This document shows, in pieces, positions 46,773 to 57,640 of a stretch of DNA of 64,000 bases. A program made the translations under genes and the position numbers. The first letter of the stretch is position 1. Every line of letters begins with the position of its first letter. The stretch is from Gambelia wislizenii. Lineage: Eukaryota > Chordata > Lepidosauria > Squamata > Crotaphytidae. Below the pieces are notes generated by a model that was given only the letters and a program-made list of their open reading frames with translations, ran no database searches and was not told where the DNA came from. The DNA lies in assembly GCA_030847615.1 (NCBI GenBank), contig JAUMIR010000002.1, positions 112,476,309 through 112,540,308 on the forward strand, read 5' to 3'.

Positions 46773-47527
46773 CCTAAATAAATAAACAAATAAATACTCC
46801 ATGCCCTCTCCATTTCCTGCTTGCTTAGTCACCCACATGGTGGTAGCCACTGCTGCTCTTTGCCCCTACCATCAATCCTTCCCACTTGTACAGCAGTGAC
46901 AATGGCTGCCACGGCTGTTCCTTGCTCCCACTGCCTGCACAGAACTGGCACTGGCAGGACCAGTACAGCACCTTTTTCCAGAGAAAATGAAGGTAGCTCA
47001 CAGATGGGGGCAGCAACAACAGCACTTCTCCCACCTCACACAAGACAGCTTGCGTCTGCCACTATCCACAAAAAACTTAGGCCAGATTTGCGTTAGTCTT
47101 TAAGGTACCACAGGACTCTTGGTTATTTTTATCTGGAACCAGTTAACATGGTTATCGTCCTGGAAGTTTAAAAAGTGTTCCTTTGCATAGGGAAAATAAA
47201 TTATTCATAGTATCTTCGCGATTTGCCTCATAATGTGGCCTGCGGAAGTGGCAAAGACTTACTTCTTTCTGAATAAAGTGTGGAATCTGGGTTCAAACAG
47301 GTATCAGGGAACATGCCTAGAATTTGGGTAAAATCTCTCCAACTAGGTGACATGGAAACCCTAGTGAGAATGTGAGAAAGACCCAACTTGACACTTCCTT
47401 TTTGTGGAAGTGTCTAGGTTTCCATGGAAACCTAGGATACCCCATCTCTGCAGTTTTCTGCCAGCCGCAAAGACCTTTTATTCAGAAGTGTGTTTGGCAA
47501 CTGACTGGGTATTCTGTGTGTGTGTGT
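46773..47527. other. Unassigned DNA
   Basis: No gene seen. A plus-strand frame at 46821-47096 looks random. A short inverted pair of CTAGGTTTCCATGGAAACCTAG at 47413-47434 makes a small palindrome. Confidence 0.4.
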
Positions 47528-47730
47528 TGTAATAATAATAATAATAATAATAATATTTATTTATACCCCGCCCCTCTGCTAAAAACAATCAAGGTGGCTT
47601 CCAACAATTAAAACGCTACAATGCCGACTAAAAGCAACACCCACCCCCACCTTCCCCCATAAAAACACATTAAACAGTATAAAATGAAAACCATCTAACT
47701 AAAATCACATTAAAAAACCAAATATAAATA

Positions 47731-48738
47731 CCGTATATTCCGGCGTATAAGACGACCCGGCGTATAAGACGACCCCCCCCCAATTTTTAAGGGGAAATGC
47801 AGAGTTTGTGATATATTCGCCCTATAGGACGACCCCCCTCTTCCAACGCATAGCCCCCGCATGCCCCTCCTGCGCTCTCTTCCAGGAGGGAGTGCAGGAG
47901 GAGGATGCGGAGGCTGTGCGCCCAAAAGGGGCACGTTCGCCCCTTCTCCCCACTTTCCAGGAAGGTGGGGAGAAGGGGCGAATCGCGGTTTGGCCGCACA
48001 GCCTCTCCATGCCCCTCCTGCGCTCCCTTCCAGGAGCGAGCGCAGGAGGGGGATCTGGAGGCTGCCCGGCCAAACCGGGCACGTTCGCCCCTTCTCCCCA
48101 CCTTCCAGGAAGGTGGGGAGAAGGGGCGAATCGCGGTTTGGCCGCGCAGCCTCTCCATGCCCCTCCTGCGCTCCCTCCTGGAAGGGAGCGCAGGAGGGGG
48201 ATCGGGAGGCTGCCCGGCCAAACCGGGCACATTCGCCCCTTCTCCCCACCTTCCAGGAAGGTGGGGAGAAGGGGCGAATCGCGGTTTGGCCGCGCAGCCT
48301 CTCCATGCCCCTCCTGCACTCCCTCCTGGAAGGGAGCGCAGGAGGGGGATCGGGAGGCTGCCCGGCCAAACCGGGCACGTTCGCCCCTTCTCCCCACCTT
48401 CCAGAAAGGTGGGGAGAAGGGGCGAATCGCGGTTTGGCCGCGCAGCCTCTCCATGCCCCTCCTGCGCTCCCTCCTGGAAGGCAAACCGCAATGTTCGCCC
48501 CCCTCCTCTTTCTTCCGTTGCTCCCCAAAGGGGGAGAAGGCATAGGAGGGGGGTGAATGATCTTCAAAACACTTTGCTTCACCCCCCTGCCCCATCTCCT
48601 GCCTCTTCGCTCCGTTTGCGAAGAGGCAGGAGATAGGCAGGTGGGCGAAGCAAAGTGTATCCGGCGTATAGGACGACTGTCAATTTTGGAGGGCACTTTT
48701 GAGTGCTCAAAAGTCGTCTTATATGCCGGAATATACGG
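47731..48738. mobile_element. TA-flanked MITE carrying a 148-bp hairpin array
   Basis: The 26-bp inverted ends (CCGTATATTCCGGCGTATAA and onward to GACGAC) match at 25 of 26 positions, with TA on each side (47729-47730 and 48739-48740). CGGCGTATAAGACGACC is repeated head to tail just inside the left end. It is inserted in the 3' UTR of an L2. The GC-rich centre holds the tandem array described separately. No transposase is recognisable. The TIR resembles in style the older element at 2058-5424 (both with GTATAAGWC near the end), pointing to a Tc1/mariner-type origin. Confidence 0.85.
47850..48490. repeat. 148-bp tandem array of hairpin units
   Basis: ATGCCCCTCCTG starts at 47861, 48009, 48157, 48305 and 48453, and GCACRTTCGCCCC recurs at the same spacing, so four full units of exactly 148 bp plus a partial one are present. 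Each unit has a short near-perfect hairpin (CGCCCCTTCTCCCCACCTTC against GAAGGTGGGGAGAAGGGGCG) and a longer imperfect one whose arms run from GGTTTGGCCG to CTGCGCTCCCT and back. All six frames are free of stops over some 700 bp. Because 148 is 1 mod 3, each strand reads the same three peptides in rotation in every frame. Confidence 0.92.
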
Positions 48739-48789
48739 TAAGACTTTTTAAAAAGGCCAGGAGATGCAGCTCCTGAGGCCAGAATCTAA

Positions 48790-51550
48790 TCAGGAAAGGC
48801 CTGCTGAAAGAGATCCGTCTTTAGTGCTTTTTAGAAGCTACTTAAGCTTGTCATCTGACAGATCTCGTTCAGCAAGCCATTCCATAAATTGGGGGCGATT
48901 ACCAAAAAGGCCCTCTGGGAGGTTGCAGACAGCCTAGATTTTTGTGGCTGAAGTAAATTCCTCCCAGAGGACCGGAGTGCGCGGGGAGGATTGTATGGGA
49001 GGAGGCAGTTCCAAAGATAAGTTTGGTCCAAGCCATTTAGGGCTTTAAAAGTAATTACCAACACATTATACTGGGCCTGGAAACTGATAGGCAGCCCGTG
49101 GAGAGATTTTAATACTGGAGTTGTTTAATACTCCAAGATGTTCTCGAGATTAGTCTGGCTGCCATATTTTGTACCAACTGAAGTTTCCGGACCAAGCATG
49201 AGGGTAGCCCCATGTAGAGCGCATTACAGAAATTTGGACGGGAGGTTACCAGCACATGCACCACAGTCACGAGGTCCCTTAGTTCAGGAGACTGGCACAG
49301 TCGAAGCTGATAACAGATGCTCCTGACCACCGCATTCACCTGACTAGTCATCTGAAGCAATGAATCAAGGAGCACCCCCAGACTGTGAACACAGTCCTTA
49401 ATGGAGAGCGTGACCCTGTCCAGGACTGGAGGTTGCAACCCAACTCCTGGTTTTGGGGCCACTACTGTGAGCACCTCTGTTTTGTCTGGATTTGTCTGGA
49501 TTTAATCTCAATCTGTTTTTCCTCATCCAGCCCATTACTGCTTTAAGACAATCATTAAGAGGAGAGACACCATCAGAATTCGAGGCCGATGATCGGGACA
49601 AGGAAAAATAGATCTGGGTGTCATCAGCATACTGATAACACCCAGCCCCATAACTCCAAATAATCTCACCCAGCAGCTTCATATAGATGTTAAACAGCAT
49701 CGGGGACAGGATGGCACCCTGCAGAACACCACAAGTAAGCTCCTTTCTGCTGGAGCAGTTGTCCCTGAGTAGCACCCTCTGGGACCTGCCCGAGCGGAAG
49801 GGGCGGAACCAGTGGACCGCAGTGCCTTCAATTCCTAACCCACTCAGGCGATCCAGGAGGATGCTATGATCTATCATATCAAAAGCTGCTGAGAGGTCTA
49901 GAAGCACCAACAGGGACACACTACCCCTGTCGATGCTTAGATGTAGGTCATCGGTCAAAGCAACCATGGCAGTCTCAACTCCAAATCCTGTCCTGATGCC
50001 TGCTTGAAATGGATCTAGATAACCAGTTTCATCCAAGACCACTTGGAGTTGAAGTGCAACTGCCCTCCTGATCACTTTGCTCAAGAATGATAACATAGAA
50101 ATCAGCCTATAGTTGTTCATGTCCAGGGGGTCCAGGGAATTTTTTTTCAGGAGCGGCCTAACCACCGCTTCCTTTAAACAGGATGGAACACACCCTTCCC
50201 TGAGGGATGCATTGATGTTCCTTAAGGTGTTCCTTAAGGAACACCATCAAGCCCCCCCCCCCCGGATGGCCAGCCATGAAGGGCAAGGATCAAGAGGGCA
50301 GGTCGTCTTCCTCACTCTACCAAGTAGCTTGTCCACATCCTTGGTACTCATAGATTGAAACTGATCCAGTAAACTTACATCAACCGAGTTGCTAGACACC
50401 TCGTCAATTGTTTCTGTCAAAATACTGGCATCTAAGTCGGCTCTAATCCGAGAGATTTCATCTGCAAAGTAGTTATTAAATGCATCACAGCAGGCCATTG
50501 TTGGGTTAAGCAACAGGGTCTGCACAGGTATAACCTGCGTCATCTCCCTTACCACCCTAAACAGCTCTGCTGGACAGGACTCTGCAGACACAATACATGC
50601 AGAGGAGAAGGATCTCTGCACCGCATGTATTGCCTCTCAATAGGACCAAAGAAAGTTCCTATGACGAGTCCTGTCGGATAAGAATCGAGTTTTCAGCCAG
50701 TTGGGCTCTATTTGTTGTCCAACTCGCTTCATTTTCCTAAGCTCTAATGTATACCATGGCTTACGGTTAGGAGCGGGTTGGAAAGGACGCTTGGGAGTGA
50801 TCGTGTTGATAGCCTTGGTAAGGTCAGTGTTCCAGGTATTAACCAAAGCTTCAACAGGGTCACCGGCATTACCAACCATTAAACCCTCCAAGGCTTTCTG
50901 GAATCCTATTTGTTCCATTAGCCTTTGGGGGCGGACCGTTCTAATGGGTCCACCACCCCCGGTGGGGCGGGAAGAGACTCTTAGTTCAGTCTCAACCAGG
51001 AAATGATCCGTCCATGTCAATGCGGTGGTTTTAATAACCTCCGTCCACGGATATTCCTGTTCCGTACTGAAGAATGCATTGAGGGTATGACCTGCACAGT
51101 GTGTGGGCCCTACGACCAATTGGTATAGGCCCATGTTTGTCATGGTTTTCATGAACTCCCGAGCTGCACCAGTCAGATTTGTCAAACTAGTCTCGAGTGG
51201 AATGTTGAAGTCGCCCAAAACTAAAAGTCTAGGCGACTCCAACAGCAACTCGGAGACCAGCTGTGTCAGGTCGGTTAAGGAGTCTGCTAGACGACGGGGT
51301 GGTTGGTATACTAGCAGAATCCCCAAACTATTGCTGGTCCTCAGGCTAAGGTACATAGACTTGAAGTGGACAGTGTTTCGGACAGGTATCCTGGTCAAAG
51401 TCAGATTGTCCTTATAAACCAGAGCCACTCCGCCCCCCCACTTCCCCTCACCTGCTCACTGACAGAATACCCTTCTGGGAGGGCCTGCATCCACGTGACA
51501 GTGCTATCCTCTCCCAGCCAGGTTTCTGTGAAGCAATCAGGTTTCAGTAA
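48790..51550 (-). pseudogene. L2 ORF2 endonuclease and reverse transcriptase, broken
   Basis: The endonuclease part has TETWLG near 51525, LGDFNIPLE (residues 71-79 of the frame from 51428) and TWTDHFLVE (139-147; usually SDH). A G/C-run near 51440 shifts frame. A linker follows at 50621-50247 (MACCDAFNNYFADEISRIRA), with a C-run break near 50257. The RT frame 50165-49398 shows NNYRLIS, LLDLSAAFDMIDH, CGVLQGAILSP and YADDTQIYFSLS at 179-190. A 10-bp tandem duplication of GTCTGGATTT near 49484-49504 changes frame. C-terminal frames run to about 48790 (VITFKALNGL, RAFLVIAPNLWNGL). Catalytic residues are mostly kept, but the gene is dead. Confidence 0.9.
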
Positions 51551-51560
51551 AGGGAGACTA

Positions 51561-51665
51561 CATTGCCTTCAAGTCATCTGTTGATTTATGGCGACTCCAT
51601 GAATTCCATAGGGTTTTTCTTAGGCAAGGCATACTAGGAGGTCGTTTGCCAGTTCCTTCCTCTGA
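51561..51665 (-). mobile_element. 5S-derived SINE, tail portion only
   Basis: TTGCCTTCAAGTCATCTGTT, then TATGGCGACTCCATGAATTC and GTTTTTCTTAGGCAAGGCAT match the 3' half of the 5S-type SINE at 25-240. The 5S-like head is missing, so the copy is 5'-truncated. Confidence 0.7.
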
Positions 51666-51991
51666 AATAAGAAGGGACTTTTAATGAGTGAGATGTTGTA
51701 ACACAACACACACACCTGGTATGGTTTTCAATTGTTTTTAAGTCATTGCTTTTCAATTGTTTTAATGTTGACTGTTACAGAATTTTGATAATATAATATT
51801 GTGTTCTTTGTTGTATCTGGTGTTGTTGAGTTTTTTTAAATCATGCCGAGTCCATTCTTGGGAGAGAGGATATAGATAAAATAAAATCCTCTATTAGTCT
51901 GATGCTACGTACAATGGACCCAGTCAGGGTCAGGGCCTTCCATATTTGTTTAGAAAGAAATAAAAATAGAAGGGCACTGATATTCTGTGTA

Positions 51992-52221
51992 CAGTTGTCC
52001 TTTCATATTCGCTGGGGTTTGGTTCCAGGACCCCCTGTGGATACCAAAATCCATGAATACTCAAGTCCCATTATATGCAATGACATAGCAAAATGGTGTC
52101 CCTTATATAAGATGGCAGAATCAAGGTTTGCTTTTTAGATTATTATTTTTTAAAGAATATTTTCAAGTTATGAATACTTAAATCCATGGATACCAAATTT
52201 GAGGATACGGAGGGACAACTG
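51992..52221. mobile_element. Tigger-like MITE, family T, copy 2
   Basis: Ends CAGTTGTCCTTTCATATTC and GGATACGGAGGGACAACTG, with TA on both sides (51990-51991, 52222-52223). The interior contains GGTTCCAGGACCCCCTGTGG and TAAGATGGCAGAATCAAGG, the reverse of the blocks in copy 1. No frame. Confidence 0.87.
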
Positions 52222-52423
52222 TAATTAACACATCATGCTTTTTTTTTTCCTTTGAGCAACTTCTTGTGAGTGGTTATGATTTACAAAAAAGACATAATCA
52301 TATTTTTATTCAATTGATTCCTGCAGTTTACCCAGTCTTAGTAAATTGGTGTGGGAAACTTTTAGGGACCTGTTTTGGCAACCAAAGACCTGCTGTGGGC
52401 TGCAGCCTTTCAAAAATCTCTGT

Positions 52424-52504
52424 GTGTGTGTGCACGCGCACACATCTGTCTGTCTGTCTCTGTCTGTCTCTCTCTCTCTCACACACACACATACACACAA
52501 ACAC
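52424..52504. repeat. Compound (TG)(CTGT)(TC)(AC) microsatellite
   Basis: TG repeats pass through GCACGCGCAC to CTGT, TC and AC runs. The opposed TG and AC blocks can pair and the alternating purine-pyrimidine stretch could adopt Z-DNA; that is inference. Confidence 0.9.
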
Positions 52505-52794
52505 AGACCAAAAGTTTACTGCTGCTTTAAATGAAAATAAATGGATTTACTATGTCAGTAAAGGGAGGCTACATTGAGATTGTGAAAATTGTTGTCCAAG
52601 GTCTAGATTCAACTGTCAGCTTCAACTAGAGTCAATCCACTGAATCAATGGGACTTATATGCTTGTTGGCTTAACCAGTATCTACTGATTCAAAGAGTCC
52701 ACTCTTATTAGGGATAACTATTGTATTTAAGCCTCCCAAAAATATTTGTTCCATAAGCATGGATCCATTCACCCTACAGAATTCTAATAGTATA

Positions 52795-52880
52795 TTCCTC
52801 TTTAACTCCCTTGGCTACATCCTGTGGAATCCTGTGGTTTGTAGTTTGAGTACAAGAAGTCTCTGGATGAGAATTCCAAA
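52795..52880. mobile_element. Fragment of the MITE family seen at 39350
   Basis: CTTTAACTCCCTTGGCTACA, TCCTGTGGAATCCTGTGGTT and TGTAGTTTGAG match half of the MITE at 39350-39657. Only one side is present. Confidence 0.5.
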
Positions 52881-52897
52881 TAGCCTTCCCTAAACAG

Positions 52898-53131
52898 AAC
52901 CAATATCTGTGGTTTCATTTATCCACAGCTGAAAAAATAGGGATACATGCCATGGAGTTATGCTGGAAAATGCCTAGAGAAGTGCCCTTTCTAGGAATAG
53001 CTAGGTCCTCCAATGTGACTCTATGGTACATCTGTACAGGAAGTCATTTATTTTAATAGGATTCATGATTTCATTTATAAATGGTAAGTCCAGGAATGTA
53101 TCCCCTGAGGATACCGGGGGGGGGGCACCTG
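52898..53131. mobile_element. Tigger-like MITE, family U, diverged copy
   Basis: TTTCATTTATCCACAG, GGAAAATGCCTAGAGAAG, CTATGGTACATC and the end GGGGGCACCTG loosely follow family U in order. The left terminus is blurred. TA follows the right end (53132-53133). Confidence 0.6.
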
Positions 53132-53133
53132 TA

Positions 53134-53815
53134 TAGTACTACATTTGCATAGTGGGAATGGCACCCTGGGCTGTGTTTATATTGTTGCTGATATACATAG
53201 GAATTAAGAATCAATGTGCAGAATGTTTACTTAACATGCTGTTTACAACAGCCCATGTTTTCTCACCAAAACATGGGAAGAAGGCTCTGCAGCAAACCAA
53301 TCTTTGTTCGTTCCATTGTCAAGGGCTTGGTTTGTTTGTTTGTTTCTGCCTAAGAGAGGCCACCCAATGGAAATGATCTGATTGTGCGATAAGGAGGGAG
53401 GCTGAAGTGCCTTCATCTTATAGTTGGGATCCAGCATGAGATTCAGAGCAGGCCTGCCCATGCAATGTACTTTGCCACTCTCAGAAGCTTGGAGAGGCTA
53501 CTTCAGTTTTTCTATAGCTGCTGAAACCCTAGCCTCTTTGCTAAGACTATTATCCCAGCTGCCAATTAGTAGCTAATGCACACTCAAGTCTGCTGGGAAT
53601 TATAATGAGTCCATTATCATTGTTTGTATTACAGCGAATTCAAAAAGCTCAAGAGTAAATAAGAGCTGGCTCTGCTAGGCAGGGACTGCATGGGCAAGTC
53701 ATAACAAGACAGAGGGGCTTATCATTGAGTTAGAGCTCTAAAGCAGCAAAAGGCATTGGAAGATGCTTGAATCAGGCCAACTTGAAACATTCTAGGAGAA
53801 ATAAAATAATCTGGA
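53134..53815. other. Unassigned DNA
   Basis: No gene or repeat recognised. Short open frames such as 53152-53376 have no homology I can name. Confidence 0.4.
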
Positions 53816-55097
53816 CCCATTTTAGTCTGTTTCAGGTCATGGTACTGAAAGACTGTCACTCTGTCTGACAACCTACTCCAGGGGAAATGCTTCACTGTTG
53901 ACTTTCCTGGATATCTCAGCAGCTTTTGATACCACTGATGACAGCATCTTCCTGGAGCACCTCAGTGGGATGAAAGTAGGAGACACTGTGTTACAGTGGT
54001 TCTGCTCTTATCTATTCCAGTGACAGTGGCATTGGGGAACTTCTGTGCAGCCCCATAGCAGAACAACTCTGGGGTTCCGCAGGATCCAATCCTATCTCTC
54101 TTGATGATCAATAATGTATGAACTTACTGGGTGAGGAGTTTGGGGGTTGAGTGTCATCAGTAACCTGATGGTGTTCAGCTCTATTTCTCCTTGCCATGGA
54201 GTATGCTGGGATGTGCAGGTGCTGGACCAGTGCCTGGATCCTGTAATGGGCTAGATAAGGGACAATAAACTGAAGGTGAATGCTAATAAGATGTAGGCTC
54301 TGTGGATTAGTAGGGTAAGCAATCTGTCCTGGATGGACTTGTATCCCCTCCCAACAGGTGTGTAGATTAGAAGTACTCCTAGATCTATCTCTGTCACTGA
54401 AAGTGTAGATGGACTCTATGGCTCAGAGTGCCTAGGGCCAGGTTTGTCTGGTTAGCATGCTATGCCTTTTCTTGGGGCTGGCCAAGAAAATCTGGGTACA
54501 GCCCAGAATATTCTGGTCTCAGAGCTGCACCAGATTCCCTCCTTCCCAGTGCACTCTGTGGGTGACACCGGGTGGATGTCTTCAGACATCTCCTGCTGTA
54601 TTGCCTGGTGCCACTTCTGGTGCTAGTCACATGCTCTGAAGGCAGAAATCAGTGCCCAGCATTGATCACATGGCTGGGCACCTCATTGTAACCTCAGAGG
54701 ATGTGACTCACAGCAGCGGCACCAGGCAATTCAATGGGGATGCATGTGAAGACATCTGCCCAGTGTCATCGTGGAGTGTATTGGGTTTTCCTGGAAAATC
54801 CAGAGCAAATGGTGAAGGTTTTTTTACTCCATTTTAAGATGCTCCCACCAAGATTAAGACCATTTTTAATTTATTGTATTTATTTATTGAAGGGTAAATA
54901 CCTGTCTGATCTTGAATGTACTCTTTTATTCTGAATTATCTGTATGTCCTTTTTTCCTTATTGTATTTTAGTATTATATTTTAGTATCTTATATCATTGG
55001 AATAGTGATAATTGTTTTATTCTGTAACCTTTTGTAAAACACCATGTACATCGATGGTGCTATATAAATAAACGATAATAATAATAATAATAATAAT
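53816..55097 (+). mobile_element. Old L2 retrotransposon holding a foldback element
   Basis: One frame reads LTFLDISAAFDTTDDSIFLE then HLSGMKVGDTVLQWFCSYL, and later LGVLLDLSLSLK-like sequence near 54380, all L2 blocks in order. The 3' tail, ATCGATGGTGCTATATAAAT with (AATAAT)n to 55097, closes it. A foldback element sits at 54556-54772. Stops are frequent; it is old. Confidence 0.75.
54556..54772. mobile_element. Foldback element, ~217 bp palindrome
   Basis: The left arm runs GTGACACCGGGTGGATGTCT, TTGCCTGGTGCCACTTC, TCAGTGCCCAGC; the right arm is its diverged reverse complement: GCTGGGCACCTC, GCGGCACCAGGCAATTC, AAGACATCTGCCCAGTGTCA. The whole unit is therefore one imperfect inverted repeat with a ~10-bp loop (TTGATCACAT). 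It splits the old L2. Superfamily not determined. Confidence 0.7.
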
Positions 55098-55208
55098 ATT
55101 GTTTCCTTGAAATTACTGTAATTTCCTGTATTGACTTCAGAGAGAATTGTATGCACATCTCTAAGTCCTATTGTGGTCATAGCTGATTTACTCCTAGGTA
55201 AGAGTGTA

Positions 55209-55471
55209 CAGTAGGACCCCCGTATCCACTGATTCATTATCCACTGGTTGAGTTATCAGTGGGACACAAAACAGCACACCTACCATAGTCTTCCTAGAAA
55301 ATGCCTAGAGAGGCATCCTCTCCAGATGTTTTTTAGGTCCTCCAAGGCAAACTCTATGGTATTTTAAACCAGGAGTCCCATTATTTTTCAATGGTGTTAG
55401 CTATTATCCGTGGTTTTCAGTGTCCATGCCCCCACCAAACCAATCCCCAGTGGATAAGTGGGGGCCTACTG
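55209..55471. mobile_element. Tigger-like MITE, family U, copy 2
   Basis: Ends CAGTAGGACCCCCGTATCCA and GGATAAGTGGGGGCCTACTG, TA on both sides (55207-55208, 55472-55473). Interior blocks match 46507-46770 closely. Confidence 0.87.
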
Positions 55472-55473
55472 TA

Positions 55474-55735
55474 CAATGCAATACTAATCTGATCTGAAGT
55501 ATGCCCTGCTGACTTTAATGAGACTTACTCCAGGTAGATGTGTAAGGGGGTTGCAATTTAGGGAGCACCTCTCCCTAAATATGCCTGCCATAAGTTTGAG
55601 ATCTGCTGGAGGGGCACTCCTCTGAGTCCCAACAGTCAGGATAATATCTGTTCATTATGACATGGGAGATGACCTTCTGTGCTCTGGCACCCCAATTGTG
55701 CCCTCCCCTCAAAGGCCCATTTGGCACCTACATTG
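55474..55735. other. Unassigned DNA
   Basis: No recognisable feature. Confidence 0.35.
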
Positions 55736-55900
55736 CTGTCATTTCAGTGCCATGTGAAAACATGGTTATTTACAAAGGCTTTGGGGCCTAACTAGTTTCA
55801 CATAGATCTGCATATTTGTATAGTTTTAAATCATGTAAAACTATTTTAACTGGTTTTTATCTGTTTTCTTTCAACTTCTTAGACTATTTACACCATGTAA
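55736..55900 (+). pseudogene. L2 3' end fragment
   Basis: The frame FQCHVKTWLFTKAFGA ends in TAA; L2 proteins commonly end with such an LKTWLFxxAF block. A T-rich 3' UTR follows. Only the last ~16 codons are present. Confidence 0.6.
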
Positions 55901-56395
55901 ATTTTATATGGTTTTCTTAGGACTTTTTTGGACACGTCAAAAATAACGCAAGCAGCCTCGTCACATTGCGAGGCTGCTGCGCTGCAGAGCATTGGTTTCG
56001 GATGACACTCTCCCCTGCCAGTACTGCTGCTGTACTGCGGGGAGATTTGAGCGTCATATTTCGTTGGTTTTTAATTACAATCAACTTTTGTGCTTAAAAA
56101 TCAATGAAATATGACACTCAAATCTCCCTGCGGTACCGCAACAGTACCGGCAGGGGAGAGCATCATCTGAAACCGATGCTCTGCAGTACAGCAGCCTCGC
56201 AAAGCAACAAGGCTGCTTGCGTTATTTTTGACACGTATGAAAAAGTCCTTAGGCAGGAAATACTCAGAGTTGGTTTTGCCAGTTCCCTCCTCTGAAATGT
56301 AGCCTACAGCACCTGGGATTCATTGGTGGTCTCCCATCCAAATACTAACCAGAGCTGACCTTGCTTAGCATTCAAGATCAGACAGGTATTTAGCC
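55901..56395 (-). mobile_element. 5S-derived SINE split by a foldback Harbinger-like MITE
   Basis: On the minus strand 56395-56249 reads TGATCTTGAATGCTAAGCAA, TTTGGATGGGAGACCACC and CCAGGTGCTGTAGGCTAC, a 5S-like head, then the SINE body GGAGGGAACTGGCAAAACCA. The body stops at TTA next to the MITE and would resume with the few bases left of 55920. The GGTTTTCTTAGGCAGG join matches GGTTTTTCTTAGGCAAGG at 51612, which shows the empty site. Confidence 0.7.
55920..56248. mobile_element. Foldback PIF/Harbinger-like MITE, 329 bp
   Basis: The whole unit is an inverted repeat: GGACTTTTTTGGACACGTC at the left, GACACGTATGAAAAAGTCC at the right, and arms of ~150 bp that pair across ATAACGCAAGCAGCCT and GGAGATTTGAGCGTCATATT. 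TTA flanks both ends (55917-55919, 56249-56251), the 3-bp target expected of Harbinger. It has no frame. The single-stranded form would make a long hairpin. Confidence 0.85.
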
Positions 56396-57640
56396 TTCAA
56401 TAAATAAATACAATAAATTAAAAATGGTCTTAATCTTGGTGGGAGCATCTATCCAGAAGTAAGCCCCAGTGACATCATTGATGCATAAAGGGTTCAATTT
56501 CAATTTTACTCTTGGGAGCTACTCAGAAGTATGCACACACAGATTTCAGCACAAAATGGAGGAAAGCCTAATTATAACAGCAGAGAAAGGAAGGGGGAGA
56601 ATGAGCAGGAAAGGAAAGGAAAAGGGAAGAATGAGCAAGTGGTGGTGGTGGTGGTGGTGGGTAATTATTGGAAGATCTAGAAGATGTGGCCAGCAACATG
56701 GCCAGGGGAATGAGAGGAGACAGGATTTTATAAATCAATAGGTGTGGGAACAGCAAAGCACATGCCCTAAAGGTATGACTGTGGTTGCTTCAAATTTAAA
56801 ATGTTCCTTTTGTTGCATAAAGAAAAAGCAGCTGCTGGTGGAACTGGACCATAGGAACGGTAGCCCATGGTTTCAGATGGCTGTGTGCATCATGCGAATG
56901 GCAAATTTAAATGCAGGGACACCAGTGCACTATCATGCACAGCTACTGTAACTTTTTGACCCATTGGATTCCCCCCACCCACCCCAGTCTGAGTTTGGAT
57001 CTCTGTGTATTCCGTCAGGGTGATGTTTTTGGTGCTGAGACAAGATTGCCACCTCTCTCATCTCAGTTCTTTCTGGGAACAAATATACCTCTTACATTTG
57101 GTTGGTGCATATTGGTTGTGATTTTGTTTGGTTCATATTTTGATAAGTACTTAATGGAAATCACCAGATTCCTTTGCAAACAGGATGGAATGAACAGGAG
57201 GTTTTAAACATTCAAAAGCAGGAGACATCACACCTGAGAGATTCATGCAACCACTCATAAAACAGATTCATCTGTCCCTTGAACCAGCCCCCTAAAGGAA
57301 GTGCCAGATTTATGAACAGACACAGACATTCCACAGCATTCACTGTGAATCATGCAAACAAACTCCAAGAGGGAGGAATGATATAAAAATACACTAATGT
57401 TTCCAGTCCTAGGATGCTTAGCCATTTGCTGCTTAAGGCTGGAACACATGCTTTGTCGCCCACAGAGAGGACTAGGATTGGCTCACCAGCACATCTTTGG
57501 AGGCAAGCAGGGCCTCTGAGAGAAATTTTGCAAGACAGAACAAGATTGCTTTTGGAGCCCAGGGAGGGGACCCCTCTCAAAATTGAGGACTGGCTCAATT
57601 GTGGCCTGGCTCAATTAAGTCTTTTCAATAAAGATAATGG
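56396..57640. other. Unassigned DNA
   Basis: No gene recognised. A GGT microsatellite lies at 56640-56660. The rest has no clear repeat signature. Confidence 0.4.
56640..56660. repeat. (GGT)n microsatellite
   Basis: Seven GGT units. Confidence 0.95.

Larger units (their letters stand above)
47528..51560 (-). mobile_element. Near full-length L2 retrotransposon, minus strand
   Basis: From the (ATA)n 3' tail at 47528-47554 to the endonuclease start near 51550 this L2 keeps most of ORF2. A TA-flanked DNA element (47731-48738) sits in its 3' UTR. The 5' end begins just upstream of CFTETWLGEDSTVTW, so it lacks only the extreme N-terminus and the 5' UTR. A 5S-type SINE lies immediately outside it. 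Confidence 0.9.

Noticed and set aside
47850..48490. CRISPR array
   Set aside because: Units are 148 bp with no variable spacers and the context is a eukaryotic transposon.
47710..48696. Long Pro/Arg/Gly-rich open frames of 230-328 codons on both strands
   Set aside because: They arise from the stop-free 148-bp GC-rich array. The same peptides occur in every frame of a strand because the period is 1 mod 3. There is no start context, domain or codon bias for a gene.
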